9,391 nt of DNA from Oscillospiraceae bacterium (GCA_017438675.1 JAFRUW010000179.1:1-9391), one strand, 5' to 3'; positions 1 through 5,577 are shown, counted from the first letter of the stretch. Notes: generated from the sequence alone by a model not told the origin. Program-made: numbers and translations.

Positions 1-15
1 CGGGTGAGCACCTAC

Positions 16-43
16 CGGCAGTCAGGCTACAGTCTGGCTGCCG
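16..43 (+). promoter_or_regulatory. Leader hairpin upstream of the EamA-type gene
   Basis: A 10-bp stem pairs 16-25 (CGGCAGTCAG) with 34-43 (CTGGCTGCCG), with one G-U pair and an 8-nt loop. It is followed by TTTG and lies 26 nt upstream of the start codon at 70. It could be an attenuator, the end of a longer leader RNA cut by the window edge, or the terminator of a preceding gene. The T-tract is short, so termination would be weak. I could not match it to a known riboswitch class. Confidence 0.35.
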
Positions 44-69
44 TTTGCAAATTTCAGGAGGTATTCATT

Positions 70-492
70 ATGAGTTATATCTGGCCCCTTGCCCTTGTAG
101 TCATTTCCAACATTCTTTATAATGTGTGCGCCAAGTCCGTCCCCGAGAAGCTGGACCCCATGGCGTCCCTGACCGTGACCTACCTGGTGGGCGCGGCGGC
201 GTCGTATATCCTCTACGTTGCCCTCCACGGGAACTGGAACGTTATTCGGGAGTACACGAAGCTGAACTGGACGCCCTTTGTCCTGGGCATAGTCATCGTG
301 GGGCTTGAGGCGGGGTATATCTACGCCTTCAAGGCCGGATGGCAGGTGAGTACCCTGGCCATAGTGCAGGCGTCCTTCCTGGCAGTGGCCCTTCTGCTTG
401 TGGGCTATTTCGCCTACAGCGAGGCCCTGACGGCAAACAAGATCATAGGCGTCGTCATCTGCCTCGTGGGACTGTATTTTATCAACAAGTAG
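70..492 (+). CDS. EamA/DMT-family small membrane transporter (half-size)
   Basis: This 140-residue, very hydrophobic protein is probably an inner-membrane transporter of the drug/metabolite (EamA) superfamily; the substrate cannot be read from the sequence. About five membrane segments are visible, at residues 4-20, 33-53, 69-88, 93-115 and 124-138. The last part (residues 93-140, with SEAL near 117 and a GVVICLVGLYFI helix) resembles the end of an EamA repeat. The length equals one EamA repeat, half of the usual ten-helix transporter, so it would have to work as a dimer, as SMR proteins do. The ATG at 70 is preferred because AGGAGGT (56-62) lies 7 nt upstream; an in-frame GTG further up at position 4 has no such site. 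No partner gene is visible. The family call is fairly safe, the function is not known. Confidence 0.75.
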   Translation: MSYIWPLALVVISNILYNVCAKSVPEKLDPMASLTVTYLVGAAASYILYVALHGNWNVIREYTKLNWTPFVLGIVIVGLEAGYIYAFKAGWQVSTLAIVQASFLAVALLLVGYFAYSEALTANKIIGVVICLVGLYFINK

Positions 493-560
493 AGACATGG
501 CCCCGTGGCATGAACGGCCGGACAAATGAATAATTGAGAATGAATAATGACTAATGGCGG

Positions 561-589
561 TATTTTTTAATTCGGTGAATTAAAAAATA
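561..589. repeat. AT-rich perfect palindrome, copy 1
   Basis: A 13-bp perfect stem (561-573, TATTTTTTAATTC, with 577-589) encloses a 3-nt GGT loop. The same palindrome recurs at 962-988 with 12 bp of stem and the same loop. Both copies are preceded by AATGGCGG, so a larger unit was duplicated. The U-run in the right half is absent on the + strand because the A-run comes last, but the hairpin could act as a weak terminator on either strand. It stands 69 nt after the transporter gene stop. Confidence 0.7.
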
Positions 590-722
590 GATTTGTAAAG
601 CGGGCGGCCGATGACTGCCCCTACGGGTGCGGCGGGTATTTACATGCGTGTGCGTATAACCGCCATGCCCGTGTAGCGGCGGGCCTCTGCGCCCGCCAAA
701 TGAGCGCAAACCTTTAATAACA

Positions 723-917
723 GAGCAGGAGCGTTCAGCGGAGGTTAGACGCAGGCACAATTAAGGTTCAGGGATGACGCACCAATGTATACGTACAACA
801 TTGTTTACCACTGGTAACAGTGCATTTTCCACCGGGGGGTTTCCAAAGGGGGAACGCCTTTGGTTTGCTTTGCATACTTTCTCAAACGAGAAAGTATGTG
901 CCCCGCGGCATGAGCGG
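723..917 (+). repeat. Composite intergenic repeat, copy A
   Basis: This copy begins GAGCAGGAGCGTTCAGCGGA (723-742) and ends GCGGCATGAGCGG (905-917). It matches, in reverse complement, 5037-5232. The right-hand 93 bases (825-917) differ from the reverse complement of 5037-5129 at only two positions; the left part matches in patches such as GGGATGACGCACC and TATACGTACAAC. Inside lies a perfect 11-bp hairpin (873-883 with 888-898, loop AAAC). No open frame or transposase is present, so it looks like a non-autonomous mobile or structural element. Confidence 0.8.
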
Positions 918-961
918 AGGAACAAATTGCAAATTGCAAATTGAAAATGGCAAATGGCGGC

Positions 962-988
962 ATTTTTTAATTCGGTGAATTAAAAAAT
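962..988. repeat. AT-rich perfect palindrome, copy 2
   Basis: A 12-bp perfect stem (962-973 with 977-988) encloses the loop GGT, the same core as the copy at 561-589. It ends the AT-rich tail that follows composite module copy A, matching the order seen at 503-589 (GGCATGA block, AT-rich stretch, AATGGCGG, palindrome). The repeated order shows that the block and palindrome belong to one unit of roughly 90 bp. Confidence 0.7.
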
Positions 989-998
989 GATCTGAAAA

Positions 999-1025
999 GG
1001 GCTGATGAGAGCATCAGCCCCTACA
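999..1025. repeat. GTAGGGG-family hairpin (reverse tag)
   Basis: A 9-bp stem (GGGCTGATG 999-1007 with CATCAGCCC 1012-1020, loop AGAG) is followed directly by CTACA. The last C of the stem together with it gives CCCCTAC, the reverse complement of the GTAGGGG tag seen at 1052-1058 and 8856-8862. It is one member of a family in which the tag is kept and the stem changes. Confidence 0.6.
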
Positions 1026-1050
1026 CGGTTGGGTTAGAAACGTACCGATT

Positions 1051-1077
1051 TGTAGGGGTCGATGCCCTCATCGACCC
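1051..1077. repeat. GTAGGGG-family hairpin (forward tag)
   Basis: The tag TGTAGGGG (1051-1058) runs into a 9-bp stem (GGGTCGATG 1056-1064 with CATCGACCC 1069-1077, loop CCCT). A related hairpin with a one-base bulge and no clear tag lies at 5523-5545 and shares the same TCGATG-CCCT-CATCGA core. The two hairpins at 999-1025 and 1051-1077 carry their tags facing each other, about 25 nt apart. Confidence 0.6.
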
Positions 1078-1146
1078 ATATTTCGGTTCCCCGCCCCTGC
1101 GGGCGCGTCTTTTGCCGGTATTGTCACACACACCGATCCCGGCGCG

Positions 1147-1152
1147 TATAAT
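1147..1152 (+). promoter_or_regulatory. Possible -10 box (TATAAT) for the sporulation cluster
   Basis: A consensus TATAAT lies 34 nt before the ATG at 1187. The best -35-like hexamer, TTGTCA (1121-1126), is 20 nt away, longer than the sigma-A optimum of 17. The genes downstream are expected to be read by the sporulation factor sigma-E, whose -10 element is also TATA-rich, but I cannot assign a clear sigma-E -35. It lies at the junction between the repeat zone and the genes. Confidence 0.4.
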
Positions 1153-1186
1153 GGTAATGAACGACTGTGGAGACGGAGGCGGACAG

Positions 1187-1333
1187 ATGAGACGATACAG
1201 GAGAATGCCGGGGGTGATCATCATGTCCATTGGGCTGATGATAGTGCTTTCGATGATTTTGCCCACCGCCTTCTGGTGGTTTTTGTTCGGGCTGGGACTT
1301 ATTGCGGCGGGAATTTGTATAATGAGAAGTTAG
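1187..1333 (+). CDS. 48-residue membrane peptide upstream of spoVM
   Basis: I do not recognise this small protein. It starts with basic residues (MRRYRR), followed by two closely spaced hydrophobic stretches (about residues 8-26 and 28-45) separated by PTAFWW, and ends MRS. This suggests a membrane hairpin or one long segment with its N-terminus inside. The ATG at 1187 is chosen because a purine-rich GGAGGCGGA precedes it; the open frame continues upstream but lacks a ribosome site and would cross the TATAAT box. Its stop is 12 nt before the start of spoVM, so the two are probably read together. The context suggests a role or expression during sporulation, but this is inference. Confidence 0.6.
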   Translation: MRRYRRMPGVIIMSIGLMIVLSMILPTAFWWFLFGLGLIAAGICIMRS

Positions 1334-1345
1334 CGAGGTGTGGAG

Positions 1346-1420
1346 ATGAAGATCGTAGTTGTTAAGTCCCCCAGGGGAATTGCGGGAGTGCTGAGGCTGG
1401 TTTTTAAAATGAAGAAGTAA
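1346..1420 (+). CDS. spoVM: Stage V sporulation protein SpoVM (coat-anchoring peptide)
   Basis: This 24-residue peptide matches the SpoVM family, short amphipathic helices that lie on the outer forespore membrane, recognise its convex curvature and recruit the coat ATPase SpoIVA. It starts MKIVVVKSP and continues with GVLRLVF and a basic end, KMKK. Compared by eye with the 26-residue Bacillus subtilis peptide, K7, P9, G14 and R17 fall at the same positions; P9 is known to matter for curvature sensing there. GAGGTG (1335-1340) lies 5 nt upstream of the ATG. It follows the 48-residue membrane peptide by 12 nt and precedes the SipL-like gene by 62 nt. Gene finders easily miss a frame this short. 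The start, length, key residues and neighbour all agree, so the call is strong. Confidence 0.88.
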   Translation: MKIVVVKSPRGIAGVLRLVFKMKK

Positions 1421-1482
1421 TATTATCGCCTGTCCTTAAATATATATTAGCAGACAAACTTTAAGGAGAGGCGAGACAAGTC

Positions 1483-3000
1483 ATGGAGCTTAAACTTACT
1501 AACAAATCCTTTGAATATATGGGCGCTGTCTTCCGCAGCGGCTTCACCCATGAGGTGACCGCCGAAGCCATCATACCCGATTCCCTCCCTGACGCCCAGC
1601 GGATAATCGGTACGGAGGCCATGGTTTACATCCGGAACAAGGAGCCGGAAAGCGGACGCCTGACCATCGGCGGCATGGCGGACATCAGCGTAATTTACGC
1701 CGACGATGAGGGACGGATAAGACGCAGCCAGATAAGCCGTCAGTTCGGCACCTCCGTGGACAACAGCAATATCGACTCCGACACAAAGGCCGTTGTGGAG
1801 ATGAGGGTGGCGTCAGCCGACGCAAGGCTTCTGAATCCCAGGAAAATGCTGATCCGCTGCGACGTGCTCCTTGACGTGGAGTGCTATGAGCCGAGACGGG
1901 TGGATATGTATCTCCCGCCGGAGGAGGGTACGCACCCGGTTGAAATGCTCACGGAGGAGCGGGAGGTCATGCTTGTGACGGATATGGCGGAGCGGACATT
2001 TTCCGTGACGTCGGAATACGCATTCCCGGCCGGAAAGCCGCCGGTGGGGGAGGTGCTCTGCGCCTCCGTATCTCTGGAGACTGAGGAAACGGTACCGGCG
2101 GGCGGAAAGGCCATGCTCAGGGGGATCGCCAGAGCAAGGATCATATACCGTCCCGAGCGGGGCGGCATGCCGGAGACGGCGGAGTTTTCCCAGGAGTTTT
2201 CCCAGATCCTCGAGCCCGGCGGCGACGGCACGGAGTTCAGGACGTCGGTTGTTCCCACCGCCGCGTATTTCGGCACCGACTCCCTCTTTGACTCCGACGA
2301 CAGGCGGGTGACCCTTGAGATAAGCGCTCTTGCCCAGTGCCTTGCCATGAGGAAGGAGAAGGTGGAATGTATCGCCGATGCCTACAGCTGCGTCTGCGGC
2401 GTTTCCTTCGAGACGGGAGAGACGGTCATCGATCCTGCAGGCGATGCAGACACCGCCAGCGCTTCCGTCCGGGAGGTCATCGAAATGTCCCGTCAGCCGG
2501 CGGAGATCCTGTCGGTCTCTGCAAAGCCCGGCGTGGTGTATATATCGGGCCGGGAGCTTAAAACCACGGTCACGGCGGACGTTATGTACATGTCCGAGGA
2601 CGGGGTGCTCCTCTCGGTGTCGAAAAAGGTCCCCGCCTCCGGTGAGCTGTCCTTCGATCCCCGGGGTGACACATTCGCCTCGGCGCGGATCAGGGAAGAC
2701 CCCCTTGCGGTCATCGTCCGGAACGGGGCGGAGGTCCGGATGAATGTGGAGTTTAACCTCCGCACAGCGGCGCCACTGACCATATCCGGGCTTACCGCCG
2801 TCAGCGCGGACACGGAAAGTCCCCGGGATCTCACCGGCAGACCGTCCCTTGTGCTGAAGCGGTTCGGCGACGGCGACACGCTGTGGAGCCTCGCAAAAAA
2901 GTACGGTTCCTTAAGGGCGCTTATCGCGGACGCCAACGGCCTTAACGACGGCGATGAGCCCCGGCCTGGCGCAATGCTCCTGATCCCGAAAAAACGGTAA
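1483..3000 (+). CDS. sipL: SipL-like SPOCS (DUF3794)/LysM spore-coat morphogenesis protein
   Basis: The 505-residue protein has the build of SipL, the clostridial protein that binds the ATPase SpoIVA and anchors the coat to the forespore. SPOCS/DUF3794-like repeats are visible: the first at about 28-135 (IPDSLPDAQRI at 31-41, VIYADDEG at 70-77), a diverged second at about 165-290, and a third at about 330-430 (ADVMYMSEDG at 365-374). A C-terminal LysM domain covers 457-503, with GDTLW at 464-468, N485, PG at 495-496 and IP at 501-502. In Clostridioides difficile the SipL LysM domain contacts SpoIVA. No signal peptide or membrane helix is seen, fitting a mother-cell cytoplasmic protein. The length is close to that of known SipL. 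AAGGAG (1463-1468) is 14 nt from the ATG, a long gap; AGG at 1469-1471 may serve instead. Other SPOCS-LysM proteins exist, but the spoVM neighbour favours SipL. Confidence 0.85.
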   Translation: MELKLTNKSFEYMGAVFRSGFTHEVTAEAIIPDSLPDAQRIIGTEAMVYIRNKEPESGRLTIGGMADISVIYADDEGRIRRSQISRQFGTSVDNSNIDSDTKAVVEMRVASADARLLNPRKMLIRCDVLLDVECYEPRRVDMYLPPEEGTHPVEMLTEEREVMLVTDMAERTFSVTSEYAFPAGKPPVGEVLCASVSLETEETVPAGGKAMLRGIARARIIYRPERGGMPETAEFSQEFSQILEPGGDGTEFRTSVVPTAAYFGTDSLFDSDDRRVTLEISALAQCLAMRKEKVECIADAYSCVCGVSFETGETVIDPAGDADTASASVREVIEMSRQPAEILSVSAKPGVVYISGRELKTTVTADVMYMSEDGVLLSVSKKVPASGELSFDPRGDTFASARIREDPLAVIVRNGAEVRMNVEFNLRTAAPLTISGLTAVSADTESPRDLTGRPSLVLKRFGDGDTLWSLAKKYGSLRALIADANGLNDGDEPRPGAMLLIPKKR

Positions 3001-3005
3001 ATTTC

Positions 3006-3036
3006 AGCCGCCCGCATCGATGCGATGCGGGCGGCT
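3006..3036. terminator. GC-rich hairpin between convergent genes
   Basis: A perfect 13-bp stem (AGCCGCCCGCATC 3006-3018 with 3024-3036) has a 5-nt loop and starts 6 nt after the sipL stop. The opposing gene ends at 3048, so the hairpin sits between two convergent genes. There is no T-run on either side, so it is either a weak bidirectional terminator or an mRNA 3'-end stabiliser. Confidence 0.6.
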
Positions 3037-3047
3037 TCGTATGTCTG

Positions 3048-3185
3048 TCACTGGTTGTTCTGGCTGCTGTTCTCGTTATTGTTGTTCCGGTTGTTGTTTT
3101 CGCTGCTGTTCTGGTTGTTGTTCTGGTTGTTCCTGTTGTTGTTCTGGTTGCTGTTCCTGTTGTTGTTCTGATTGTTCTTTGCCAT
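3048..3185 (-). CDS. 45-residue asparagine/glutamine-rich low-complexity protein
   Basis: I do not recognise a named family. The protein begins MAKNNQNNNR and is 26 Asn and 6 Gln in 45 residues, the rest mostly Ser, Arg and Glu. It has no hydrophobic segment and no Cys, so it should be soluble and disordered. The ATG at 3185 is favoured because GGGAGGTG lies about 7 nt upstream; a longer frame reaching 3245 lacks one. The ribosome site and intact frame argue for a real gene despite the repetitive DNA. Its position tail-to-tail with sipL, and the Asn/Gln-rich composition of gamma-type small acid-soluble spore proteins, hint at a spore product, but their recognisable repeats are absent, so this is only a suggestion. 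Confidence 0.6.
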   Translation of the reverse strand: MAKNNQNNNRNSNQNNNRNNQNNNQNSSENNNRNNNNENSSQNNQ

Positions 3186-3239
3186 TAGTAACACCTCCCT
3201 GGCTGATTGTATTATTGCCGGAAAACAATAAATAATACA

Positions 3240-3267
3240 TTGCAAAGAATAAAAAATGTGATATTGT
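3240..3267 (+). promoter_or_regulatory. Candidate sigma-A promoter for the alkylation-repair gene
   Basis: TTGCAA (3240-3245) is separated by 16 nt from TATTGT (3262-3267), which is preceded by a TG at 3259-3260, giving an extended -10. Transcription would start about 20-25 nt before the ATG at 3298. The -10 box is imperfect and the region is AT-rich, so chance matches are likely. Confidence 0.35.
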
Positions 3268-3297
3268 TAATGTATACGATAAAAACGAGGTGGAAGC

Positions 3298-3987
3298 ATG
3301 GAAATATCAGAAGAGATCAGATCACGGCTTTTCGACCTTCGGGACGAAAAATACGGGGAGTTCCAGAAAAAGCTCATACCCAATATCCCACAGGAGACCG
3401 TCATCGGCGTCCGCACGCCGGAGCTTCGGAATCTGGCGAAGGAGCTGGCAAAAAGAGGGGACATTGACGAGTTCCTTGCTGAGCTGCCCCACGGATATTT
3501 CGATGAAAACCAGCTCCACGCCTTTATCGTGTCCCTTGAAAAGGACTTTATGAGAGCCGTCGCCCGGACGGAATCGTTCCTGCCCTATATTGACAACTGG
3601 GCCACCTGCGACCAGATGTCCCCCAAGGTGTTCAAAAAGCACCGGGCGGAGCTGCTGCCGTATATTAAGAACTGGATCGCGTCGGACAGGCCCTACACCG
3701 TCCGGTTCGGGATCGGTATGCTGATGGAGCACTATCTGGATGAGGACTTTTCCCCGGAATACCCGGAAATGGCGGCGGCGGTACGGTCACAGGAATATTA
3801 TGTAAACATGATGACCGCGTGGTACTTTGCCACGGCGCTGGCAAAACAATACGATACAGCCGTCACGTACATCGAGGGGCAAAGGCTGGACAAATGGACC
3901 CACAACAAGGCCATTCAGAAGGCGGCGGAGAGCTATTGGGTGACGCCGGAGAGGAAGGCGTATTTAAAAAGCCTGAAAATTCGATAA
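3298..3987 (+). CDS. DNA alkylation repair protein (AlkD-like HEAT-repeat glycosylase)
   Basis: The 229-residue protein belongs to the DNA alkylation repair family (AlkC/AlkD-like), monofunctional glycosylases that remove positively charged alkylated bases such as N3-methyladenine and N7-methylguanine without flipping them out. It is built of paired helices typical of HEAT-like repeats. Recognisable pieces are VIGVRTPELRNLAKEL (35-50), FDENQLHAF (68-76), the NWATCDQ motif (100-106) and MMTAWYFATAL (171-181). W101, D105 and W175 sit with nearly the spacing of W109, D113 and W187 of Bacillus cereus AlkD, the DNA-binding and catalytic residues, so the enzyme is probably active. A purine-rich GAGGTGGAAG precedes the ATG at 3298. 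It has its own upstream gap and appears to be read alone. Confidence 0.88.
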   Translation: MEISEEIRSRLFDLRDEKYGEFQKKLIPNIPQETVIGVRTPELRNLAKELAKRGDIDEFLAELPHGYFDENQLHAFIVSLEKDFMRAVARTESFLPYIDNWATCDQMSPKVFKKHRAELLPYIKNWIASDRPYTVRFGIGMLMEHYLDEDFSPEYPEMAAAVRSQEYYVNMMTAWYFATALAKQYDTAVTYIEGQRLDKWTHNKAIQKAAESYWVTPERKAYLKSLKIR

Positions 3988-4002
3988 AATAGCGTTTCAC
4001 CC

Positions 4003-4031
4003 TTGCCACCGCAATGGAAATGTGGTAAAAT
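4003..4031 (+). promoter_or_regulatory. Sigma-A promoter of yebC
   Basis: TTGCCA (4003-4008) and TAAAAT (4026-4031) are exactly 17 nt apart, and TGG at 4023-4025 makes an extended -10. Transcription should start near 4038, giving a leader of about 40 nt. The promoter begins 15 nt after the stop of the repair gene, so yebC is independent of it. Confidence 0.7.
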
Positions 4032-4077
4032 TACTCCGTTAATTATGTGCTAAAACACTGAAAGGGATGAAATATAC

Positions 4078-4806
4078 ATGTCAGGACATTCTAAGTGGCA
4101 TAATATTCAGAAAACAAAGGGCGCGGCCGACGCGAAGAGATCCCAGGTTTTCACCAAGATCGCAAGAGAAATGATCGTTGCGGTGAAAGAGGGCGGCAGC
4201 GGCGATCCCAGTATGAACTCCAAGCTGGCGACGGTCGTGGCAAAGGCGAAGGCTGCCAACATGCCCAACGACAACATCAAGCGCACCATCGAGAAGGCCC
4301 TTGGCAGCGGTCACGGCGACAATTACGAGAGCGTCACTTATGAGGGCTACGGTCCCCAGGGCGTCGCCGTTATCGTTGACGCCATGACAGACAACCGCAA
4401 CCGCACCGCCTCCGAGGTTCGCCATCTGTTCGACAAGTACGGCGGAAACATGGGCGCCGCGGGCTGTGTATCCTGGTCATTTGACAAGAAGGGCGTTATC
4501 ATCATCGACAACGAGGATGAGGATTACGATGAGGACACCGTTATGGAGGACGCGCTGGAGGCCGGCGCCGACGACTTTATCCCCGAAGAGGGCGTGTTCG
4601 AGATCTACACCTCTCCCGACACCTTCAACGAGGTCTGTGCCGCTCTGGAAGGGAAGTACAAGTTTGCTTCCGCCCAGATCGAGATGGTTCCCCAGAACTA
4701 CGTAAAGCTCACCGATCCCGATCTCATCATGAAGTTTGAGAAGATGCTTGACCTCATGGAGGACAACGAGGATATCCAGAACGTCTGGCACAACAGAGAT
4801 GAATAA
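4078..4806 (+). CDS. yebC: YebC/PmpR (TACO1) family protein
   Basis: The 242-residue protein is a clear full-length YebC/PmpR family member. The start MSGHSKWHNIQ with KGAADAKRSQVFTKIAREM (14-32) is the family signature, followed by the NMPNDNIKRTIEKA segment, YEGYGPQGVAVIV, and the RHLFDKYGGNMGAAGCVSWSF stretch. The acidic third domain (NEDEDYDEDTV) is also typical. Members were first described as DNA-binding regulators; the mitochondrial relative TACO1 and some bacterial members instead assist the ribosome on proline-rich stretches. Which role applies here cannot be told. It has its own promoter and a strong terminator, so it is a single-gene unit. AAAGGGATG lies about 8 nt before the ATG at 4078. 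Confidence 0.95.
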   Translation: MSGHSKWHNIQKTKGAADAKRSQVFTKIAREMIVAVKEGGSGDPSMNSKLATVVAKAKAANMPNDNIKRTIEKALGSGHGDNYESVTYEGYGPQGVAVIVDAMTDNRNRTASEVRHLFDKYGGNMGAAGCVSWSFDKKGVIIIDNEDEDYDEDTVMEDALEAGADDFIPEEGVFEIYTSPDTFNEVCAALEGKYKFASAQIEMVPQNYVKLTDPDLIMKFEKMLDLMEDNEDIQNVWHNRDE

Positions 4807-4812
4807 AAAACA

Positions 4813-4846
4813 TATCCCATCGGGTTTCCGATGGGATAGTTTTTTG
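4813..4846 (+). terminator. Intrinsic terminator of yebC
   Basis: A perfect 11-bp stem (TATCCCATCGG 4813-4823 with 4828-4838, loop GTTT) is followed by GTTTTTTG (4839-4846) and begins 6 nt after the stop codon. An A-run on the other side (4805-4810) could let it work in reverse too. Confidence 0.92.
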
Positions 4847-4860
4847 CGCCGCGCCTAATG

Positions 4861-4991
4861 CCCCCTTGTGCAAAGGGGGCTGTCACCGAAGGTGACTGGG
4901 GGATTGTTATTTGTTCTCTGCGGTAATCCTGGGGTGACAATCCCTCCGTCACGGCTGCGCCGTGCCACCTCCCTTTACACAAGGGAGGCTG
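4861..4991. repeat. MITE-like element of two inverted two-hairpin units
   Basis: The left unit (about 4861-4908) has a hairpin CCCCCTT...AAGGGGG (4861-4867 with 4873-4879), then GTCACC-GAA-GGTGAC (4882-4896), then GGGGGATTGTT. The right unit (about 4937-4988) is the same design in reverse: ACAATCCCTC, CACGGC-TGC-GCCGTG (4950-4964), and CCTCCCTT...AAGGGAGG (4968-4975 with 4981-4988). The units are separated by about 30 nt. The first stems differ in sequence between units but stay paired. It carries no coding sequence. Similar CCCTTTACACAAGGGAGG units are, from memory, common in Oscillospiraceae genomes. Confidence 0.72.
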
Positions 4992-5036
4992 TTTGTGCCC
5001 ATTTTCAAACTTCGTTCTTAATTTTTCATTTGTTCA

Positions 5037-5232
5037 CCGCTCATGCCGCGGGGCACATACTTTCTCATTTGAGAAAGTACGCAAAGCAAACCAAAGGCGT
5101 TCCCCCTTTGGAAACCCCCCGGTGGAAAACACGGTTTCGTCCGGTTGTGGGATAGGTTGTACGTATACGCAGGTGCGTCATCCCTTAACCTTAACAGGTT
5201 GTACTTCTATCGTCCGCTGAACGCTCCTGCTC
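5037..5232 (-). repeat. Composite intergenic repeat, copy B (inverted)
   Basis: Reverse-complement partner of 723-917, of nearly equal length. The block 5037-5129 matches 825-917 at 91 of 93 positions; the far end (5213-5232) matches 723-742 exactly. The middle (5130-5212) is only partly conserved, around GGTGCGTCATCCC and GTACGTATAC. On the minus strand the 11-bp hairpin stem has one G-U pair (5057/5080) and loop AAAT. Confidence 0.8.
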
Positions 5233-5287
5233 AGACACGGGAGAGCGGCTAAGCTAAAGAATACCACCGCAGTAAGCGGCTAAGCGA

Positions 5288-5467
5288 GTTAGACGCAGGC
5301 AGTATCAGATATGCTTTCTATCGTTTTCGCCGATGGTAATTCTGTGGCTGTGTATTGCGTTTAGGGAAGGGGTTCCAAGGGGAAGCGGCATATTAAGCCG
5401 CCCACTTTGGTCGCCTCTTTCCCCCATTTCTGGCGAAACAGAAATGGGGTGTCCCGCGGCATGAGCG
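5288..5467 (+). repeat. Composite intergenic repeat, variant C
   Basis: This diverged relative of copy A has the same orientation. It shares GTTAGACGCAGGCA at its left (also at 744-757), GGTTCCAA and CTTTGGT in the middle, and CCCGCGGCATGAGCG at its right end. Its 11-bp hairpin (CCCCATTTCTG 5422-5432 with 5439-5449, loop GCGAAA) sits where copy A has a different 11-bp stem. In both, two bases (TG) separate the stem from the conserved end block. The boundaries are approximate. Confidence 0.65.
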
Positions 5468-5577
5468 AATGAAACTAATAATTATACTTTAAAGATATAT
5501 TTATATGTGAAACATGGCAGGAGGGATCGATGCCCTCATCGACCCTTGTTTTGACTGCCGAACCGTCCGCAAATCCC

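Larger units (their letters stand above)
493..1186. other. Long intergenic space built from repeat modules
   Basis: This stretch of nearly 700 bp has no convincing gene. Short open frames cross it on both strands but follow the repeats and lack ribosome sites. It contains, in order: a GTGGCATGAACGG tail module (about 503-560), an AT-rich palindrome (561-589), GC-rich hairpins near 600-700, composite module copy A (723-917), an AT-rich tail with CAAATTG repeated (about 918-960), a second copy of the AT-rich palindrome (962-988), and two hairpins of the GTAGGGG family (999-1025 and 1051-1077). A TATAAT box sits at the right end (1147-1152). Confidence 0.7.

Noticed and set aside
551..760. A 69-codon frame on the minus strand in the repeat zone
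   Set aside because: It crosses several hairpins and the start of the composite repeat and has no ribosome site; such frames are often falsely called in repeats.
918..960. CAAATTG repeated in short intervals, considered as a CRISPR or iteron array
   Set aside because: The units are contiguous and only about 7 nt long with no unique spacers, and no replication or Cas gene is nearby.
1421..1482. Sigma-E-like promoter (ATATT near 1420 and an AT-rich -10 near 1440) for the SipL-like gene
   Set aside because: The boxes are too AT-rich and too far from consensus to call. The gene may be read from upstream of the 48-residue peptide.
3020..3235. Open frame on the + strand coding for a cysteine-rich repetitive protein
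   Set aside because: It is the antisense reading of the Asn/Gln codons at 3048-3185. It has no ribosome site and overlaps the sipL hairpin.
4868..5155. A 95-codon frame on the + strand after yebC
   Set aside because: It runs through the inverted element and composite copy B, so its codons are those of the repeats, and it lacks a plausible start.
723..5232. Composite transposon bounded by copies A and B
   Set aside because: No transposase frame or target duplication is visible and a third relative lies outside at 5288-5467, so a dispersed repeat explains it better. The inversion idea is kept as a finding.
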